A stretch of DNA of 64,000 nt from Hormiphora californensis (taxonomy: Eukaryota; Ctenophora; Tentaculata; Cydippida; Pleurobrachiidae). The position numbers were made by a program, and so were the translations under genes. The stretch is taken from positions 4,542,553 to 4,606,552 of the forward strand of contig CM035361.1 in assembly GCA_020137815.1 (NCBI GenBank). The letters are read 5' to 3'. Within the stretch, counting starts at the first letter, position 1; each line of letters starts with the position of its first letter. The notes beneath the pieces are model-generated. The model searched no databases. It was given only the letters and a program-made list of their open reading frames with translations, and was not told the DNA's origin. Shown piece after piece: positions 31,084-45,700 of this stretch.

Positions 31084-34000
31084 GTTACAAGGTCACGTGA
31101 TTAGATGTGGAACATCTCGACACGATAACAACGTCTAGTGTCACCGATTCGCTCTCTCTATCTGCTGAGTATAACTCTCTCGTCATGACGAAGAAGATGT
31201 GACTCTCTTCCTTTCTCTCTATTTCTCTCGCTAACTCTTTCTCTCTCTCCCTCTCTTTCTTGTCATGACGAAGCGCCACGCTCTACCACACTCAGCACCA
31301 CAGCTAGTCACGTGACCTTGTCAACGATTTCAGACACTATGATCACTTTAACAAGATAGACAACGATATAATGGTACTAAATCAAATAAATTGACAGAAG
31401 CTTTCGAGATCACTGTGTATCACGTCTGCTGACGAAGCGCCACACTTTGCCACACTCAGAACCAATTACAGAATCGGTGTAACACATTGTTGGGGGCTGA
31501 TTACCTCCAGTAAGACACGCGATACGTGATACCTGAGTGCAAAAATGCTCCCAATTAGGCCGACTTACACCACTTTGCCGTGTTCCTGCGAAGGAACTAA
31601 AAAAGATATCGCCAAACCAAGCAGCCAAAAGATTGTAAATTGTCTAATGAACATATTGTGAAAGTTTGAGCTCTCTACCTCATCAGGTTGCAGAGATCTG
31701 AGCGCTCAAAGTTAGAGGAGGTTTTTGGGCTACAGGTTCATTCAGGAACGACCGATTTTGCTGAAATTCGAGTACAATAAATGGCAGGTAGCCATCTACC
31801 TTGTCCTAAAATTTCAGAGCAAAATATTCACAACTTTTGACGCTATGTCGATTTGAACAGTCTCAGTCATTTAAAAACACACAGTATATTAGCTAGGAAC
31901 CGACCGACACAAGTAAACAACGAATCAGAATTCGTTATTTAGGTCACGTGACTGGTTATCAGCCAATCAGGGACCAGTATCTCCAGATTCGGTCGGTTCC
32001 TGGTAAATAAGCCCTTACTAAGAGCGTTTTGCACAACTTGAATTTCACACCACTTGATGTGACCCTCCGGTTTGCCCCTTTTTCAGGGTGTTGATATATA
32101 TCCTATTTCTCCACTCAGGTCCCAGCCACGATCAGAAGGGAAAAGAGTAGACCGAAGTAAGTGAACCACTTTTCTTTTTTTTCATGACTTCATCGTTCCT
32201 ATATCTGTGAACCACTTTATGTTGCGAAACGGAGGTATAATATAATATATGTAATACAAAGCCATTATATTATTCTGCTGTGTGAGTGTGTGAAAGAGTA
32301 GCAGATGGTGTGAGTCTCACACTGTGAGAAGAATAAAAACTAGCCTGGAGAGAGAAAAAGTGGAATAGCGAGTGAGAGTGGGGCGAGTCTGGAGAGAGAA
32401 AAAGTGGAATAGCGAGTGAGAGTGGTGCGAGTCTGGAGAGAGAAAAAGTGGAATAGCGAGTGAGAGTGGTGCGAGTCTGGAGAGAGAAAAAGTGGAATAG
32501 CGAGTAAGAGTGGGGCGAGTCTGGAGAGAGAAAAAGTGGAATAGTGAGTGAGAGTGGTGCGAGTCTGGAGAGAGAAAAAGTGGAATAGTGAGTGAGAGTG
32601 GTGCGAGTCTGGAGAGAGAAAAAGTGGAATAGTGAGTGAGAGTGGTGCGAGTCTGGAGAGAGAAAAAGTGGAGAGTAGTAGGAGAACCATAAGTGATAAG
32701 ATCACCGCATATAATATGTTTTATATTTCTGTGTGCGGGTCACTAAAATTTTACTGCACTACTTTATTCTTCTCCCCCCTCCCCCCTCATTTTACTATTC
32801 TTCTCCCCCATTCTACTTCATCTAGCATCTTACTGCTACTTTATTGTCCCCTCCATTCCACCTCATCTTACTGTTACTTTGTCCCCCCATTCTCCTCCAT
32901 CACCCAGGCAGACACTTCTCAGCCGATATTCTCAACAACTTTTCCCCGCCTGATTTCCGTCGGCGATCCTCTACCGCATCATCTCCAGCCGTCACGGACA
33001 TAAAGCAGCTCCTCTACGGCGGCTTTCAGACGCCCTCTCCACCAAGACCGCCATCCCCTTCAATCTCACCATCTCTTTCTCCGCCCAACCTCCCTGATGA
33101 GCCGCTGTCAAACTTTTTTATTGAAGAAGGATCTGAAGAAGGTTGTTTCATTTCGGCATTCGGTTCACCAAAACCCGACAAAGTACCAATTGAGCTTCCT
33201 GAAATGACGGTTATAAAACCGAAGCCAAAAGTGAAAGATCCAGAACCCGTGTTAGGGGAAATCAAAGTTTTCAGACCGAGACTTTCATCGAAATCGGAGA
33301 AATTTCGTCGTAGTCAAGAGAAAATGAAGGAGAGACATGACAGGATGGTTGATGCTTGTGAGTGTGTGAGCAGACACATGTGTGTGTGATTAGTGTGTGT
33401 GATTAGTGTGATTTAGCATTGATGTGTGAACTGTGAGCATTTGCATCTGTATTGTGGGTGTGAGCATTTAAGGTGTGAGCATTTCAGGTGTGAGCATTTA
33501 ATGTGTGATTATAAAATGTACGACCAATTCCCAGCTGTGACACACAATATATTTCCAACTTTCTCTTAGTATGTGATTTATATCCAGCTCCCTCCCCCTC
33601 TGACCCCCCGTGTGAGAGAGATAGAGTTGGCTGATTTATCCCCCTCTGCTCTGACCCCGTGTGAGAGAGAGGTAGAGTTAGCATGACTGCCATGGCTTGT
33701 TTTGATAAGCGAGTCCCCTCTACACAACAAAAAACCTGGAGTGTCATATCACATTACTCGAGTTAGAAAATAAAGGAGCCTGACAAACAAACATTCATTC
33801 TAATACTATATCGGGAACCGACCGACACAAGTAAACAAACAATCAGAACTCGTTATTTAGGTCACGTGAGTATTTCCTGATTCGGTCGGTTCCTGCTATA
33901 TTACTATTTAGCATGGTGTGAATTTTGATTTTGTGCCCTATTCTCTCTTCCTCAGAACAAGACAATATAAGTTCTTCTACAAATAATTTTGAAATAAATA

Positions 34001-35379
34001 GCCTGAACTAACCCTAACATCTGATTTTAAAACTAACCTCCCCTGCTCTCTCCCAGACAAGGGTCCTAAGGGGAGTGCACTGTACGGCCAACCAGCGTGG
34101 TGGGGAGAGGAGGATGAGCATCATAATCAGGGGATGACACCAATACATACTGCAAGGGTGAGTGTTGTAGAGATGATTTCAGAAAGGTATTCGATTAAAA
34201 TTCGGAATTTCAGCGGCCAATTTATTATTCACTCTGTAATTTACAGAATCACCAGAACATCTTACATTCAGTTAGGAACAATCATAGGACACGCCTCTAG
34301 ATCATACACTGTATATCCTCTTACAATTTTTAGTGAAGTCAGGAGTCTATATAATTTTTTTCTCTCTCTCTCTCTCTCTCTCCCTCTCTCTCTCTCTCCC
34401 TCTCTCTCTCTCTCTCCCTCTCAAACGACACTCATGTGATAGTGGTTTTTGGTTACAACACAGCAGCTGCTGCTTGCTGCACAACTCACTCAATGGTATC
34501 GTAGTCACCATTTTTCGAGAAATAAAGTAAATTTAATGAGAAAGGTTTGGTTTGGGAATCGTCAATCGTGGATTTCGGCAATGGAGATGGTGCATTCAAA
34601 ATGTCATATAATTTCTTGCCTGGCTAGACTGTGTTTTGCGCACCCCGCGAAATGTAAAGGAGGGTTAGAACATAACAAATAATTTCATGATAAGGCGTGA
34701 ATAAGTGTAACCTGAATCTCTCAACGGGGTTTGGGTTACACCGAATAATTTTAGGACCTTGAGATTTATTGGACCTGACTGAACTTCAAGGTCCAAAAGA
34801 GAAAATGTTGTTTCCAGAACAGCGCCTCGGTCAACTTCTTAAAACGTCTGTTGGAATGAGTGTTGAAATAGCAGTATAGCGTTACTTTTCATTGCAACTT
34901 GTTCACTTGAGAGAGGGAGAAGAAGCAGAGAGATGGAGAGAAGAGTAGGGAGATAGAGGGTAGAAGGAGAGAAGAAGCAGAGAGAAGGAGAACGAGAGAG
35001 GGAGACAGAGGGTAGAAAGAGAGGAAAAGTAAGGAGAGAAAGAGTATAGAGTCTGAAAAAAGAGAGGATGGTATCTTAGTGACAATAGTCGTATGAGGCG
35101 GCCTATTATACAGGTATAGGTTTGTTCTTACAGCGATACGAAATAATTATTATAAGTGCACATCTTATAATAAAGTCTGTACAGGGTGTCCCATAAATTT
35201 GAATTTTAGCTGAAGACAACCCCGGTTCTCTGTATAATTATTCTCTGGCCTCTTTTTATCTCCAATGTTTAGTTATTGGCCGTACCATATCCTGTTCCAG
35301 CAAAGAGTTACAACATTTCAATGGAATTTAGTTTTACGTTGGCCTCTATCTATCTGTATAACCCTCTCTCTCCCCCTCT

Positions 35380-35419
<40 letters not shown>

Positions 35420-36088
35420 GTCTCTCTCTCTCTCTCTCTCTAGTCTCTCTCTCTCTCCGACGGTGCAGGAAGTGCATGGGATCACAGAGTACAATGGATG
35501 TACAGAGAGAAATAGCGGCCAATACAACGCTGCCCCTTCTCTCTCTGGCCCCTTCTCAGCCCCTCTCTCTATCTATCTCTCTCTCTCTCCATTATCATTA
35601 CATCCCTAACGACAGGTCCAAATCCCCCTATATCTCCATGGCATTACCAAATGAGAACCGATTACTGGTATCGCTTGGTGCTTGATGCATCGATACAACT
35701 TAAACACTTGAAGTTTTGGGTGTCTATAATAGTGCCACAGGAAATGATATAGATGAGTCTCTGTGGCTCTGTACTGACAGCTGGTCTCAATATATACCTT
35801 CGTCTGTTTTTTGACAAATTAATGATTCTATGACACACGAATGTTTATGAAAAAAAAGGACGGTGGGGAAGGATGGAGAATGAAAATAACGGTCGTTTTA
35901 CCCGAGGGAGAATTAAGGGGCCGGGGAAGGGGGGTTAAAGATCGTGGGGGGGGGGGTTAGAGATGGACTGTGTGATATTGGCTGGTTATGAGATTGGGAG
36001 AGGAAGAGTTGGCGCTACTGGATGCATGTATTATATTGGACACTCCGGCAACGACAGCTGACTAGTGACTATTATCATCTTTCTCTTC

Positions 36089-36122
<34 letters not shown>

Positions 36123-36636
36123 CTCTCTTCTCTTCTCTTCGCCTCACTGATGTCTCCTACACGGTCACACTCATCGGTACTTCCACGGACCCACGGACCG
36201 TGACAATCTCCTCTCTCTCTCTCTCCTCTCTCTCTCTCTCGTCTCTCTCTATCTCTCAAAGACGCTCTCCTCTCTCTCCCTCTACATCGCTGACAAGAGA
36301 AGTCTCTCGATCTGTTCGCACTGAATCTCTCTTCTGTCTTAGCCCGGGCTCCAATCGCAGCTCTCTCTTCAGAGATGTAAATTTCTCTCTCTCTCTCGGC
36401 CTTAAGTCTTTCCTACCTCTAATTGATCATCGGAGCAAAGTCAGTCTTCTTGTCTGATATGCCCTGCCTGAGACTTCGATCAAGGTAGGATGGTAACTGC
36501 ACGTACGTTTTCCTCCTCATCGTCCTCTGCTTATCTCTCTCTGGGCACTCTAGCTCTCTCTCGCCTCTCTCGCTCCTCTCGCCTCTCTCATCTCTCCTCT
36601 CTCTCCCTTTCTCCGTCCCCTCTGCTCCCTCTCTCT

Positions 36637-36682
<46 letters not shown>

Positions 36683-36687
36683 TCTCT

Positions 36688-36771
<84 letters not shown>

Positions 36772-39700
36772 CCTCTTTCTCTCTCTCTCTCTACCTCACA
36801 AATGTCCCATTATATAAACTCTGTACACGCTGCACTGCAGGAACATACTGTATCATTATATCATTCAAACAGCTTACACTCTCAATATATCTTATCATGC
36901 CTTATCATCCACCCCTTATTAATTCAGAGCCTGCATCTAACTAGTTTAGAATCCGTCTCTCACTAGTTTAGAAATATCCGTCTCTCACTAGAAATATATC
37001 TTAGTAAGTAAGGCTACGATTGGGAATCCTGGGTTTTTCTTCCTACCCTTGAATGAATAATACCCATTAAACCGGGCAGTTTCATCCCCTGCCATTCTCT
37101 TTTTATGATACCCGGCTGGGGCAATAAACAGTGATTCCCCCTCCCTTTTTTACGGGAGATACACCCTTTATTCCAAGTCCAAATAGTTTTCTGGCAAAAA
37201 CCCAAAAACATCACATTTTCTACTTCAGAGAACTCCAAAGCACAGTCGATCTACAGAGTTTGAGGAAGGTCCCACTAGCTACGTTGAGGAATACGTTCAG
37301 TCACCAAGACTGAGGGGGGATGTTAACTTTACCAGTACTCCCCGGGCACACGAGTAAGTATTATAATGTGGTATAATTAGTTTCAAATCAAATCATATAT
37401 AGGCCTGTCAAAACGTGTTTCGACCTAGAACTCATTAGAGGCGAGCCAATTCCGGTTGTGCATTCTAGGTATAGGCCTCCTGAACATAAAAAACCAAAAT
37501 GTCAGTCTCAATTATTTGGGGGGATGTTAACTTTACCAGTACTCCCCGGGCACACGAGTAAGTATGGTTTCACGATATGAATACTGCCGGTTTTTGTAAG
37601 TATTTCTCTAGCTCTCTTCTTTCGTGCTTCATGAGAGGGATTTCTCTCGAATATTCCTTACAGTGTCATGATGAAGTCTGAAAAACTGTGTAGCTACAAT
37701 GCATTCTTTTTGACAGGGGTTGGAGAGAAAAAAAAGGGTGAGAAAAAGAGATGCCTGATATAAATGCGCCGGGTTCATGAGAGAGGAGGCGGGTCACAGT
37801 AAAAGAGGGATCTCCCCTAAAAACACACGTGTTTGTATTACACGTGTTTCCGTTCTAGACAGCTGCACATGTGAATGGCGGTAGAATTTTACTACAACGT
37901 GCTGTTATAGCGGTGATAGTTCTCTTTCTCTCTGTGGGGAAGTAGACAGAGAGCTGGGGAGGTCAGAAAATGAAGGGGTTTGTTATTTTGTAACCCTCCT
38001 TATTTGTCGTGGTGAAAGAGAGGGTCGAAAGAAAGGCAGGAAGGAGGAATGTAATAAAATATAGAAAAGTAAACACGACTAAAGAGTGTTAGTTCGAGCG
38101 ATGGTGCATGTTTGGTAGGAAACCAATAACACCTAGAAGATCACGTTAAAACAGGTCGTTAGTCTGGTGACTTGTTTAGTGAAATGAAACAGATCCGTTT
38201 TGTTCCATTCCAGAACAACTCAGAACCCCCCCCCCCCCCCATGATTCACCACGAGTAACCTCCCCATCCCCCAACCATGATTCGCAAGATTCTAACCTGC
38301 ATCCTCCCCCAGCCCAACCCCCAGCCCCATGATTCACCAGGACATATATCATTTAACCACCCCCTCCCCCTGGGGCCAGGATCTATCATCTAACCCTCCC
38401 CCTCCCCCAGGACATACCATCACCCCAGTGGACCTGCCCGACCTCCCTCCGATTACAGGGGTTCAGAGTATAACATCGCAGCATCACCCCGGGGCGACCC
38501 ACATCGGACCTACGATTATCCTCCCTCCAGGTAACGAGTTAGGAAAACATCTGGCACTAGTATTTTATGATTTTACCTACTCAGTACAAAGCTTCCTACG
38601 AAATTATTTTCATCTTTTTTTGTTGCAAAAAGGAGGAATAAGATTTGTTTTTAACCATGTCTTTTCCCAGTGTGGGAGTACCAAGTGATAGGGGTGGTGG
38701 AGAGAGATCCTACCAGCGTGACAGGTGAGACTGCCCCCTCAAAAACACAACCCCGTGCCCCACAGTGTTGTTGTTTTTGTTAAAATTACTGCCGGCACAT
38801 ATCCTACTTGATTGGTCTTAGTTTTCAATCTTTGTATCCCCTAATTGGATCTTAATTGCCTCTAGTATGTACCCTATCATCACGTCCCTTTAATTGGGGC
38901 TGCATGCCAGTATATCGTTTAGCACACTTTCTGTGAGACAGAGAGAACTGTGAGAACATCTTTTCCACTTTCTGTGTGAGAACTAAGAGAACTGAAAGAA
39001 CATCTTTTGTATTTGATGGCGTCTCCTCAAACTTTAGAGTGGAGAGAACATCTTTTGAGTGTAAAGAGTTAGAGAATAGAAGCAGATGTTGAAAGGCGAG
39101 AGAAAAATTAGAGAAAGATTAGAGCGCATTTCCTCTTCATCCGCATAATTAACCCCCGGCGTGTCTGTCTTAGATAGAGCATTGGCAAAACAGTTGTATC
39201 CGTGTGTCAGTTTGTCTGTAAATGTATTTGTAGAATGTCAGAATTACCAGTAAAAGCAGTGAGCACCTGTCATTTCAGTGTAACATTTACTATGATTTCA
39301 CTGCCCCACATTTCATTATCTACAGCACTATGATTGTGTGATTTGAGTGTGAGATTACTGGGGAATAATTGATTAAAAGCACCTAGTTAGCACACGCACA
39401 CAGTTCACACTGTGGTGTGAATATAATGTGTGATAACTGATACCCCCTGGGTGATGTGATTATAAGCAAGTTACACAGCTCACACCGTGGTGTGAACATG
39501 TTTGATACCCCCTGGGAGATGTGATGTGATTATAAGCAAGTTACATACCGCGTGGCCCAAATTAAAGGGAGGGTACGTTGGCCTTCTTTTCACCCAGAAG
39601 TTTAATTTCAATCACTCTGATATTTTGACACAATGTCTGCATGGGTACTCATTCGAGGAATCCGAAGTTTCAAATCATCAAAATTGAAAGTTCATTAATG

Positions 39701-42700
39701 AACTCAATTTTTCGTTTTTCGGGTTTTTTGAGGTTTTCTCTTGATTAAATTCGATTTTATTATTTTAAAAACCGCCATACAATAGAGCAATTATCAACAA
39801 ATGGCAATCTGCATTTTTGTTAAAATTGAATCAAGTTTAGTGGGTGAAATAAGTTATTTAAAGATGATATTTTTTACCAAACATCGATTTTGACCTGTTT
39901 TGACCAGAAATCGGTAAATTCAGGCGCTAAAAATGTGTACGGCCACTGCACTTGATCAATTTTGATGTTAGCCGGAATTTAAGCTCTCTATCTTAAAATT
40001 CATTTTTCCGACTGGAATGAATCCTGAATGAACTTGAAAACAGGAATGCTTTTTGGAACCGGAATTTCACAGTTGCCTTCGGGTATCGATTTCCTTTCAA
40101 ACGCGACTAATTTGAGCTCAATTGGACCACCACAAGAGACACAGTGTCTAGTTATCTAACCCTAGGTTTGGTCATCTGACACCTAATGAGACGATAGCGT
40201 CATTACTAAGTGCCAATAAGCAGGTGTAACGGTTGAGTATCACGTATCACGTCTGCTAATGAGGATGGTCTACCGATACAGCATCCGTTAAAATGTAAGC
40301 TCTCTTGCTAACACGTCATAATTTGATGGGGATCACATGACTTACCCTAGGCTTAGAAAACGGATCACTGTGATTCTTGTGGTGATCCAATTAAGCTCAA
40401 ACTGGTCCCATTCGAAAGGAAATCGATAGCCAAACAAATTTGTGAAACTTTGGTACCGAAATATGGTCCCATATTGGTGTTCATGCAATGTTCATTCGGT
40501 CGAAAAAAATGAACTTTTTTCCAGAGGGCTGAAACTTCGGATTCCTCGAATGAGTAACCATGCAGACATTGTGTCAAAATATCAGAGTGATTGAAATTAA
40601 ACTTCTGGGTGAAAAGAAGGCCAACGTACCCTCCCTTTAATTTGGGCCACGCGGTAGTTCACACCGTGGTGTGATGTGATTATAAGCAAGTTACATAGTT
40701 CACACCGTGGTGTGAACATGTTTGATACTGCAGTGTGAAGGTGCGAGGTGTGAAGAAGTGTCGACGTGAGAGAGTAAGGGAAGCAGTGAAGAGAGGAACA
40801 TGCCTTAGAAAGGCCATCACCAGGTGACCAATACTATGGGATGTTGTGATGATTCACAATTATTAGACCCTTTGGGCTGTGACGTTCACATCACTTGAAA
40901 TTGTTTCAAACTATTGATCATAAGAATTGTAGAGTGTACTGTGTGACAAGTGTATTGTGTACTGTGTGAGACTGTGCAGTACCTAATCAACGTACACGGA
41001 TTGTATAATATTAGCTCTCTAAACCCTAGTGACTATTGAGTGTGTGCTATAAGTCTCACTGCCCATATATGGGTTTAAGGGTACACCTCGGCAAAATTTT
41101 TGTCGAGTGCCCGCTTAGCTCTCCATATGGGGTTGTAGGGCATACCAAGCCGACCTCAAATATGCAATTTTAGCCCTTAACTCGAATTCATATTTTTGCT
41201 ACAGCCCCTCAAAGTTTGACCCTAAAAACCGGTTTTTAAGGTCCCTAAATTTTATTTTCAAGGCTAGAAAGCTGAAAATTTAGGGATTCATAGAGGATAC
41301 CAAGGTGTATAGCTCAAACAGAAATTTTTTGAAATGGAGCTCAATTTTTTGTCTGAGACTATTTTACTTTTTTTGACTTTGAGGCCATATTTGGACATGT
41401 TCCTATGGATCGTTAAGGCTAAAAATTGGATATTTGGTGCTCCTAACAATTGTCAAAGTAGCCACAAATTTTCAGGAGGTCCGAATTTGAAATGTGGCCT
41501 ACAGGTTTCTTTTTGTAAAGCACATATTTTAGGAAAACTTAAAATGGCTATATCTCAAAAACGGTAGGTCCTAGCGATCTAATTTTGTGCTAAATCGATT
41601 CAGCGGGTCCGATTTTGGGGGGGTCGTCTCTTAGACATTTTGCTCTAAGTCTAACCGTTTTTTCAGAAATCGTATTTTAAGGTTTGTACATGTTTAGCAG
41701 AAATGCTTCTAGCTAGAGCTAATCTTACCTATTTCTGCTAAACATGTTCAAATCTTAAAATACGATTTCTGAAAAAACGGTTAGACTTAGAGCAAAATGT
41801 CTAAGAGACGACCCCCCCAAAATCGGACCCGCTGAATCGATTTAGCACAAAATTAGATCGCTAGGACCTACCGTTTTTGAGATATAGCCATTTTAAGTTT
41901 TCCTAAAATATGTGCTTTACAAAAAGAAACCTGTAGGCCATATTTCAAATTCGGACCTCCTGAAAATTTGTGGCTACTTTGACAATTGTTAGGAGCACCA
42001 AATATCCAATTTTTAGCCTTAACGATCCATAGGAACATGTCCAAATATGGCCTCAAAGTCAAAAAAAGTAAAATAGTCTCAGACAAAAAATTGAGCTCCA
42101 TTTCAAAAAATTTCTGTTTGAGCTATACACCTTGGTATCCTCTATGAATCCCTAAATTTTCAGCTTTCTAGCCTTGAAAATAAAATTTAGGGACCTTAAA
42201 AACCGGTTTTTAGGGTCAAACTTTGAGGGGCTGTAGCAAAAATATGAATTCGAGTTAAGGGCTAAAATTGCATATTTGAGGTCGGCTTGGTATGCCCTAC
42301 AACCCCATATGGAGAGCTAAGCGGGCACTCGACAAAAATTTTGCCGAGGTGTACCCTTAATACTGCCCATATATGGGTTTAAACTTTAATACTGCCCATA
42401 TATGGGTTTAAGTAAGTACAGGTTGATGTAAAAACAAGTGTGTTGTACTTAGTTGGCTTCAAAACATTGGCAGCAATAGAGGAAAGAGATCGCATTATAT
42501 GTTTTGTAGTGTATACAGAGAGACAGACAGAGTGAGCACTGAGCGTGAGGGGAGAGAGAGGGAGAGAGCTTGAGATAGATAGAGAGAGGGAGAGAGAGGG
42601 AGAGAGAGAGTGAGAGAAATACACTATTGTTATAGTGAGCTTGGGAGCAGGTCAGTAAAACCAATAAATCCACACTTTGACGTGTCATATGGTTGCTTCT

Positions 42701-45700
42701 CCTGGCGACAATTCAATATACATCTGTCCCACAAATTTTATCCTAGGACCTAGATTAGACTTAAATCCCTTCCCACCCCTTATTATTTTCTATATAATTA
42801 CTTAACAGTTGACTTGTACCTTCCAACAAAAACAAAATAACAATTTTAGGAGTTATAACGATGGAGCTAGCAGTACACAAAGGTGGTCTGGTGCATTCGA
42901 TGAGGATCGATACAGCGAGAGATCTTACGATAGATTTACTGATAGGTATGCATACTCAATTATTGAAAAGTTTGTCAAAATTTGTGGTTAAATTTCAACT
43001 TTTTTAGTAAACCCATCGGCCAATAATTTGATTATTCTTCCCGCAAGGTCATACCAAAGGCGCCGTTCAACGTCACCAGCAGAGGAAAGCAGGAGACCAC
43101 GACCCCCTCCACCGGTACGAATTAATGCCGGTCTTATCTTTTTGGAACACCCTGTACAGACCTTTAACAAATTACAAAGTCTCAACTCACACGAGTCTGA
43201 CTAGTTAGAATTAAACTACCGTTCAACATGATTCACATGTCCATTGCACAATCACTGCAGTACCATTAAACCCACTCAGAGTGACCTCATCCATATAGAG
43301 GGGTGTTAAGTCGAACACGTCACTGCTCGGAAAATTGTTGTAGTCCAAAAGTGAGATTCAGAGTCCCCAAAACAAGGTTCGGGTTTGGTGGCGCGCGCGA
43401 CATGATGAAAAGTGGTAAAGTTGGGGTTGTGAGCAGTAGCGGAGTGCGCGTGACTCATTGACAGTAGAGGGAGACTGTGCAATTCATACCTGCAGCAGCT
43501 GCATGGGTCCGAACTCCCATTGGATTTAGAACGAGGAGATCAAACTCATATCAAAAGAGTAAACAATTACTTAGCTCTCAATTAACCCAAAAATCCCCCC
43601 GTTTCAGCGTCACGAGGAACCTCCAGCTCCACCAGCAAAACCGGGCATGGCTTTCCAGATAACGTTTGATGAACCAAAGGTTGATTCTCCTCGGAGACCA
43701 GGAAAAAAGAAGCGAAGTTCACCACCAAAAGCGTCCACACCTGTTGACTCAAATAGGTAACACGCCTCTTTATATTCTGCCGTTTCATTTTGTAGGTTTA
43801 TCTCCATTATGGTTGAGTTATCTTTGATTCCGAAACTTCTCAAACCTGCTAATTTTTTTCAGGGTGACCGAGCCTGTAGAAAAACGAAACGGGTGTGATA
43901 AAGAGTCAGACAGGGGTTCCGACAAACAGTCGGATAAACAGTCAGACAGAGGATCAGATAAGCAATCAAATGGGGGATCCGATAGAGGGTCAGACAAGCA
44001 GTCAGACAAACTCTCGGACAAACTCTCGGACAAACTCTCTGATAAAATGTCAGATTCACAAGTGAAAATAATTGAGGATTATGAGTTACCAGACGAGGTA
44101 ACATAACTTAGTTAGATTGGTTACCCTTTCGTTAGCACTTGGTTACCATAGTTACCCTGTTGGTTAGCATTATGGTTGCTATGGTAACTCCACATATTTT
44201 CTACACATTTTCTCTCACTAGCAGCTACTGGGATTTCCCTTAACAAAAATAAAGCGAATTGAAAGGGTAAAAAAATGCGCTAGTATCAGTTTTGACTTGG
44301 CTATTTTTCATCAATTTACAGTTTAACTTTTCTCTGTTGCTAATAAAAATGGAGTGTGAGAGGGAGAGAAAATGAGGGAGAGCTGAAGAGAGGGATTGAG
44401 AGATGTGTTAGTGGTAAATTCTAAACCGACCACTTTTTTTAGCTATTTGCCCCGTGTTCCCGTTTATATTTTCATTGACACAGCACCAATCATGTACACC
44501 AGTCTAAGATTCTAACATTTAACACTTTTATACATTTCTCTAACTGTTAGGGAAATGTATGAAAATGTTTAATGTTAGATAACACGACATTCGAACACTT
44601 TTATACATTTCTTTAACAAACATTTCGATCAGGTTGTACTGAATGGTGTCACCAAGAATCATGAGAAGGATCATGAGGTAGAAAGTCCTGCTGCATCTGA
44701 GAAATCGTAAGTTTATCTTAATCAGGAACCGACCGAAACAAGTAAACAACCAATCAGAACTCGTTATTTAGGTCACGTGACTGGTTATCAGCCAATCAGG
44801 GACCAGTATTTCCTGATTGGGTCGGTTCCTGATCTTAATCAGCTCCTATTGATTTTAACTTGAGTACTCAGTAATTGCTGAGAAGTTACAAATTTAAAGT
44901 TCTAACTAAATACATCTCCATCTTTAATTTGAAGAACACGGTTTAAAGTTTTATTACACTTAGTTGTTATGTTCTAACCCTCCTTTACGGGGCGCGCGAA
45001 ACAGAGTCTAGCTAGGCAAACACACAGTAACAACAAGTACAGTAACCAATTTAAAATTTTAACTAACTAAATCTATTTCCCAGAGAGGAGAGTGACTTTT
45101 TATACCCCCGGACCCCCCCCTCTGGCCTTAATATATATATATAACTAACTAAATCTATTTCCCAGAGAGGAGCTGTCGATGGAGGATCCAGCTGTAAAAA
45201 AAGAGCTGACACAATGGGCAAATTCCCTGCTGAGGAGAAAGGATTATGTCCCCGTGTTTTCCATCCATGACGCCTTGAAAGATGGCAGAACCCTGGGACA
45301 ACTTCTCCATTGTATAAGTAGGTGGCAATTATATCTCCTATCCGCTCGAGAGGATAGCTGTCAATTATGAGTTGATATCAGGAACCGACCGAATCAGGAA
45401 ATACTGGTCCCTGATTGGCGGATAACCAGTCATGTGACCTAAATAACGAGCTCTGATTGGTTGTTTACTTGTTTCGGTCGGTTCATAGTTGATATCTTCA
45501 CATAATAATATAAAGTAAGTAGAAATAATGATTTGATTCGAAACAGCCAAACTCAACATCTCTCGGGCCTCCAAATCCTAAACTTACCCCATTTTAGCTG
45601 ATCTCTAGCAACTAGAAAATAACACCCCATCTTCAATCTCCAGCCGATGAGAAAGTATCGGACCTGAATAAGGACCCCCGAATGAGGGTGGAGATATTGC

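Noticed and set aside
35469-35667. Two small exons in the CEP170-like gene
   Set aside because: Splice sites are acceptable, but the two do not join in a consistent frame, while the exons at 34057 and 37229 join directly in phase. Kept out of the main model.
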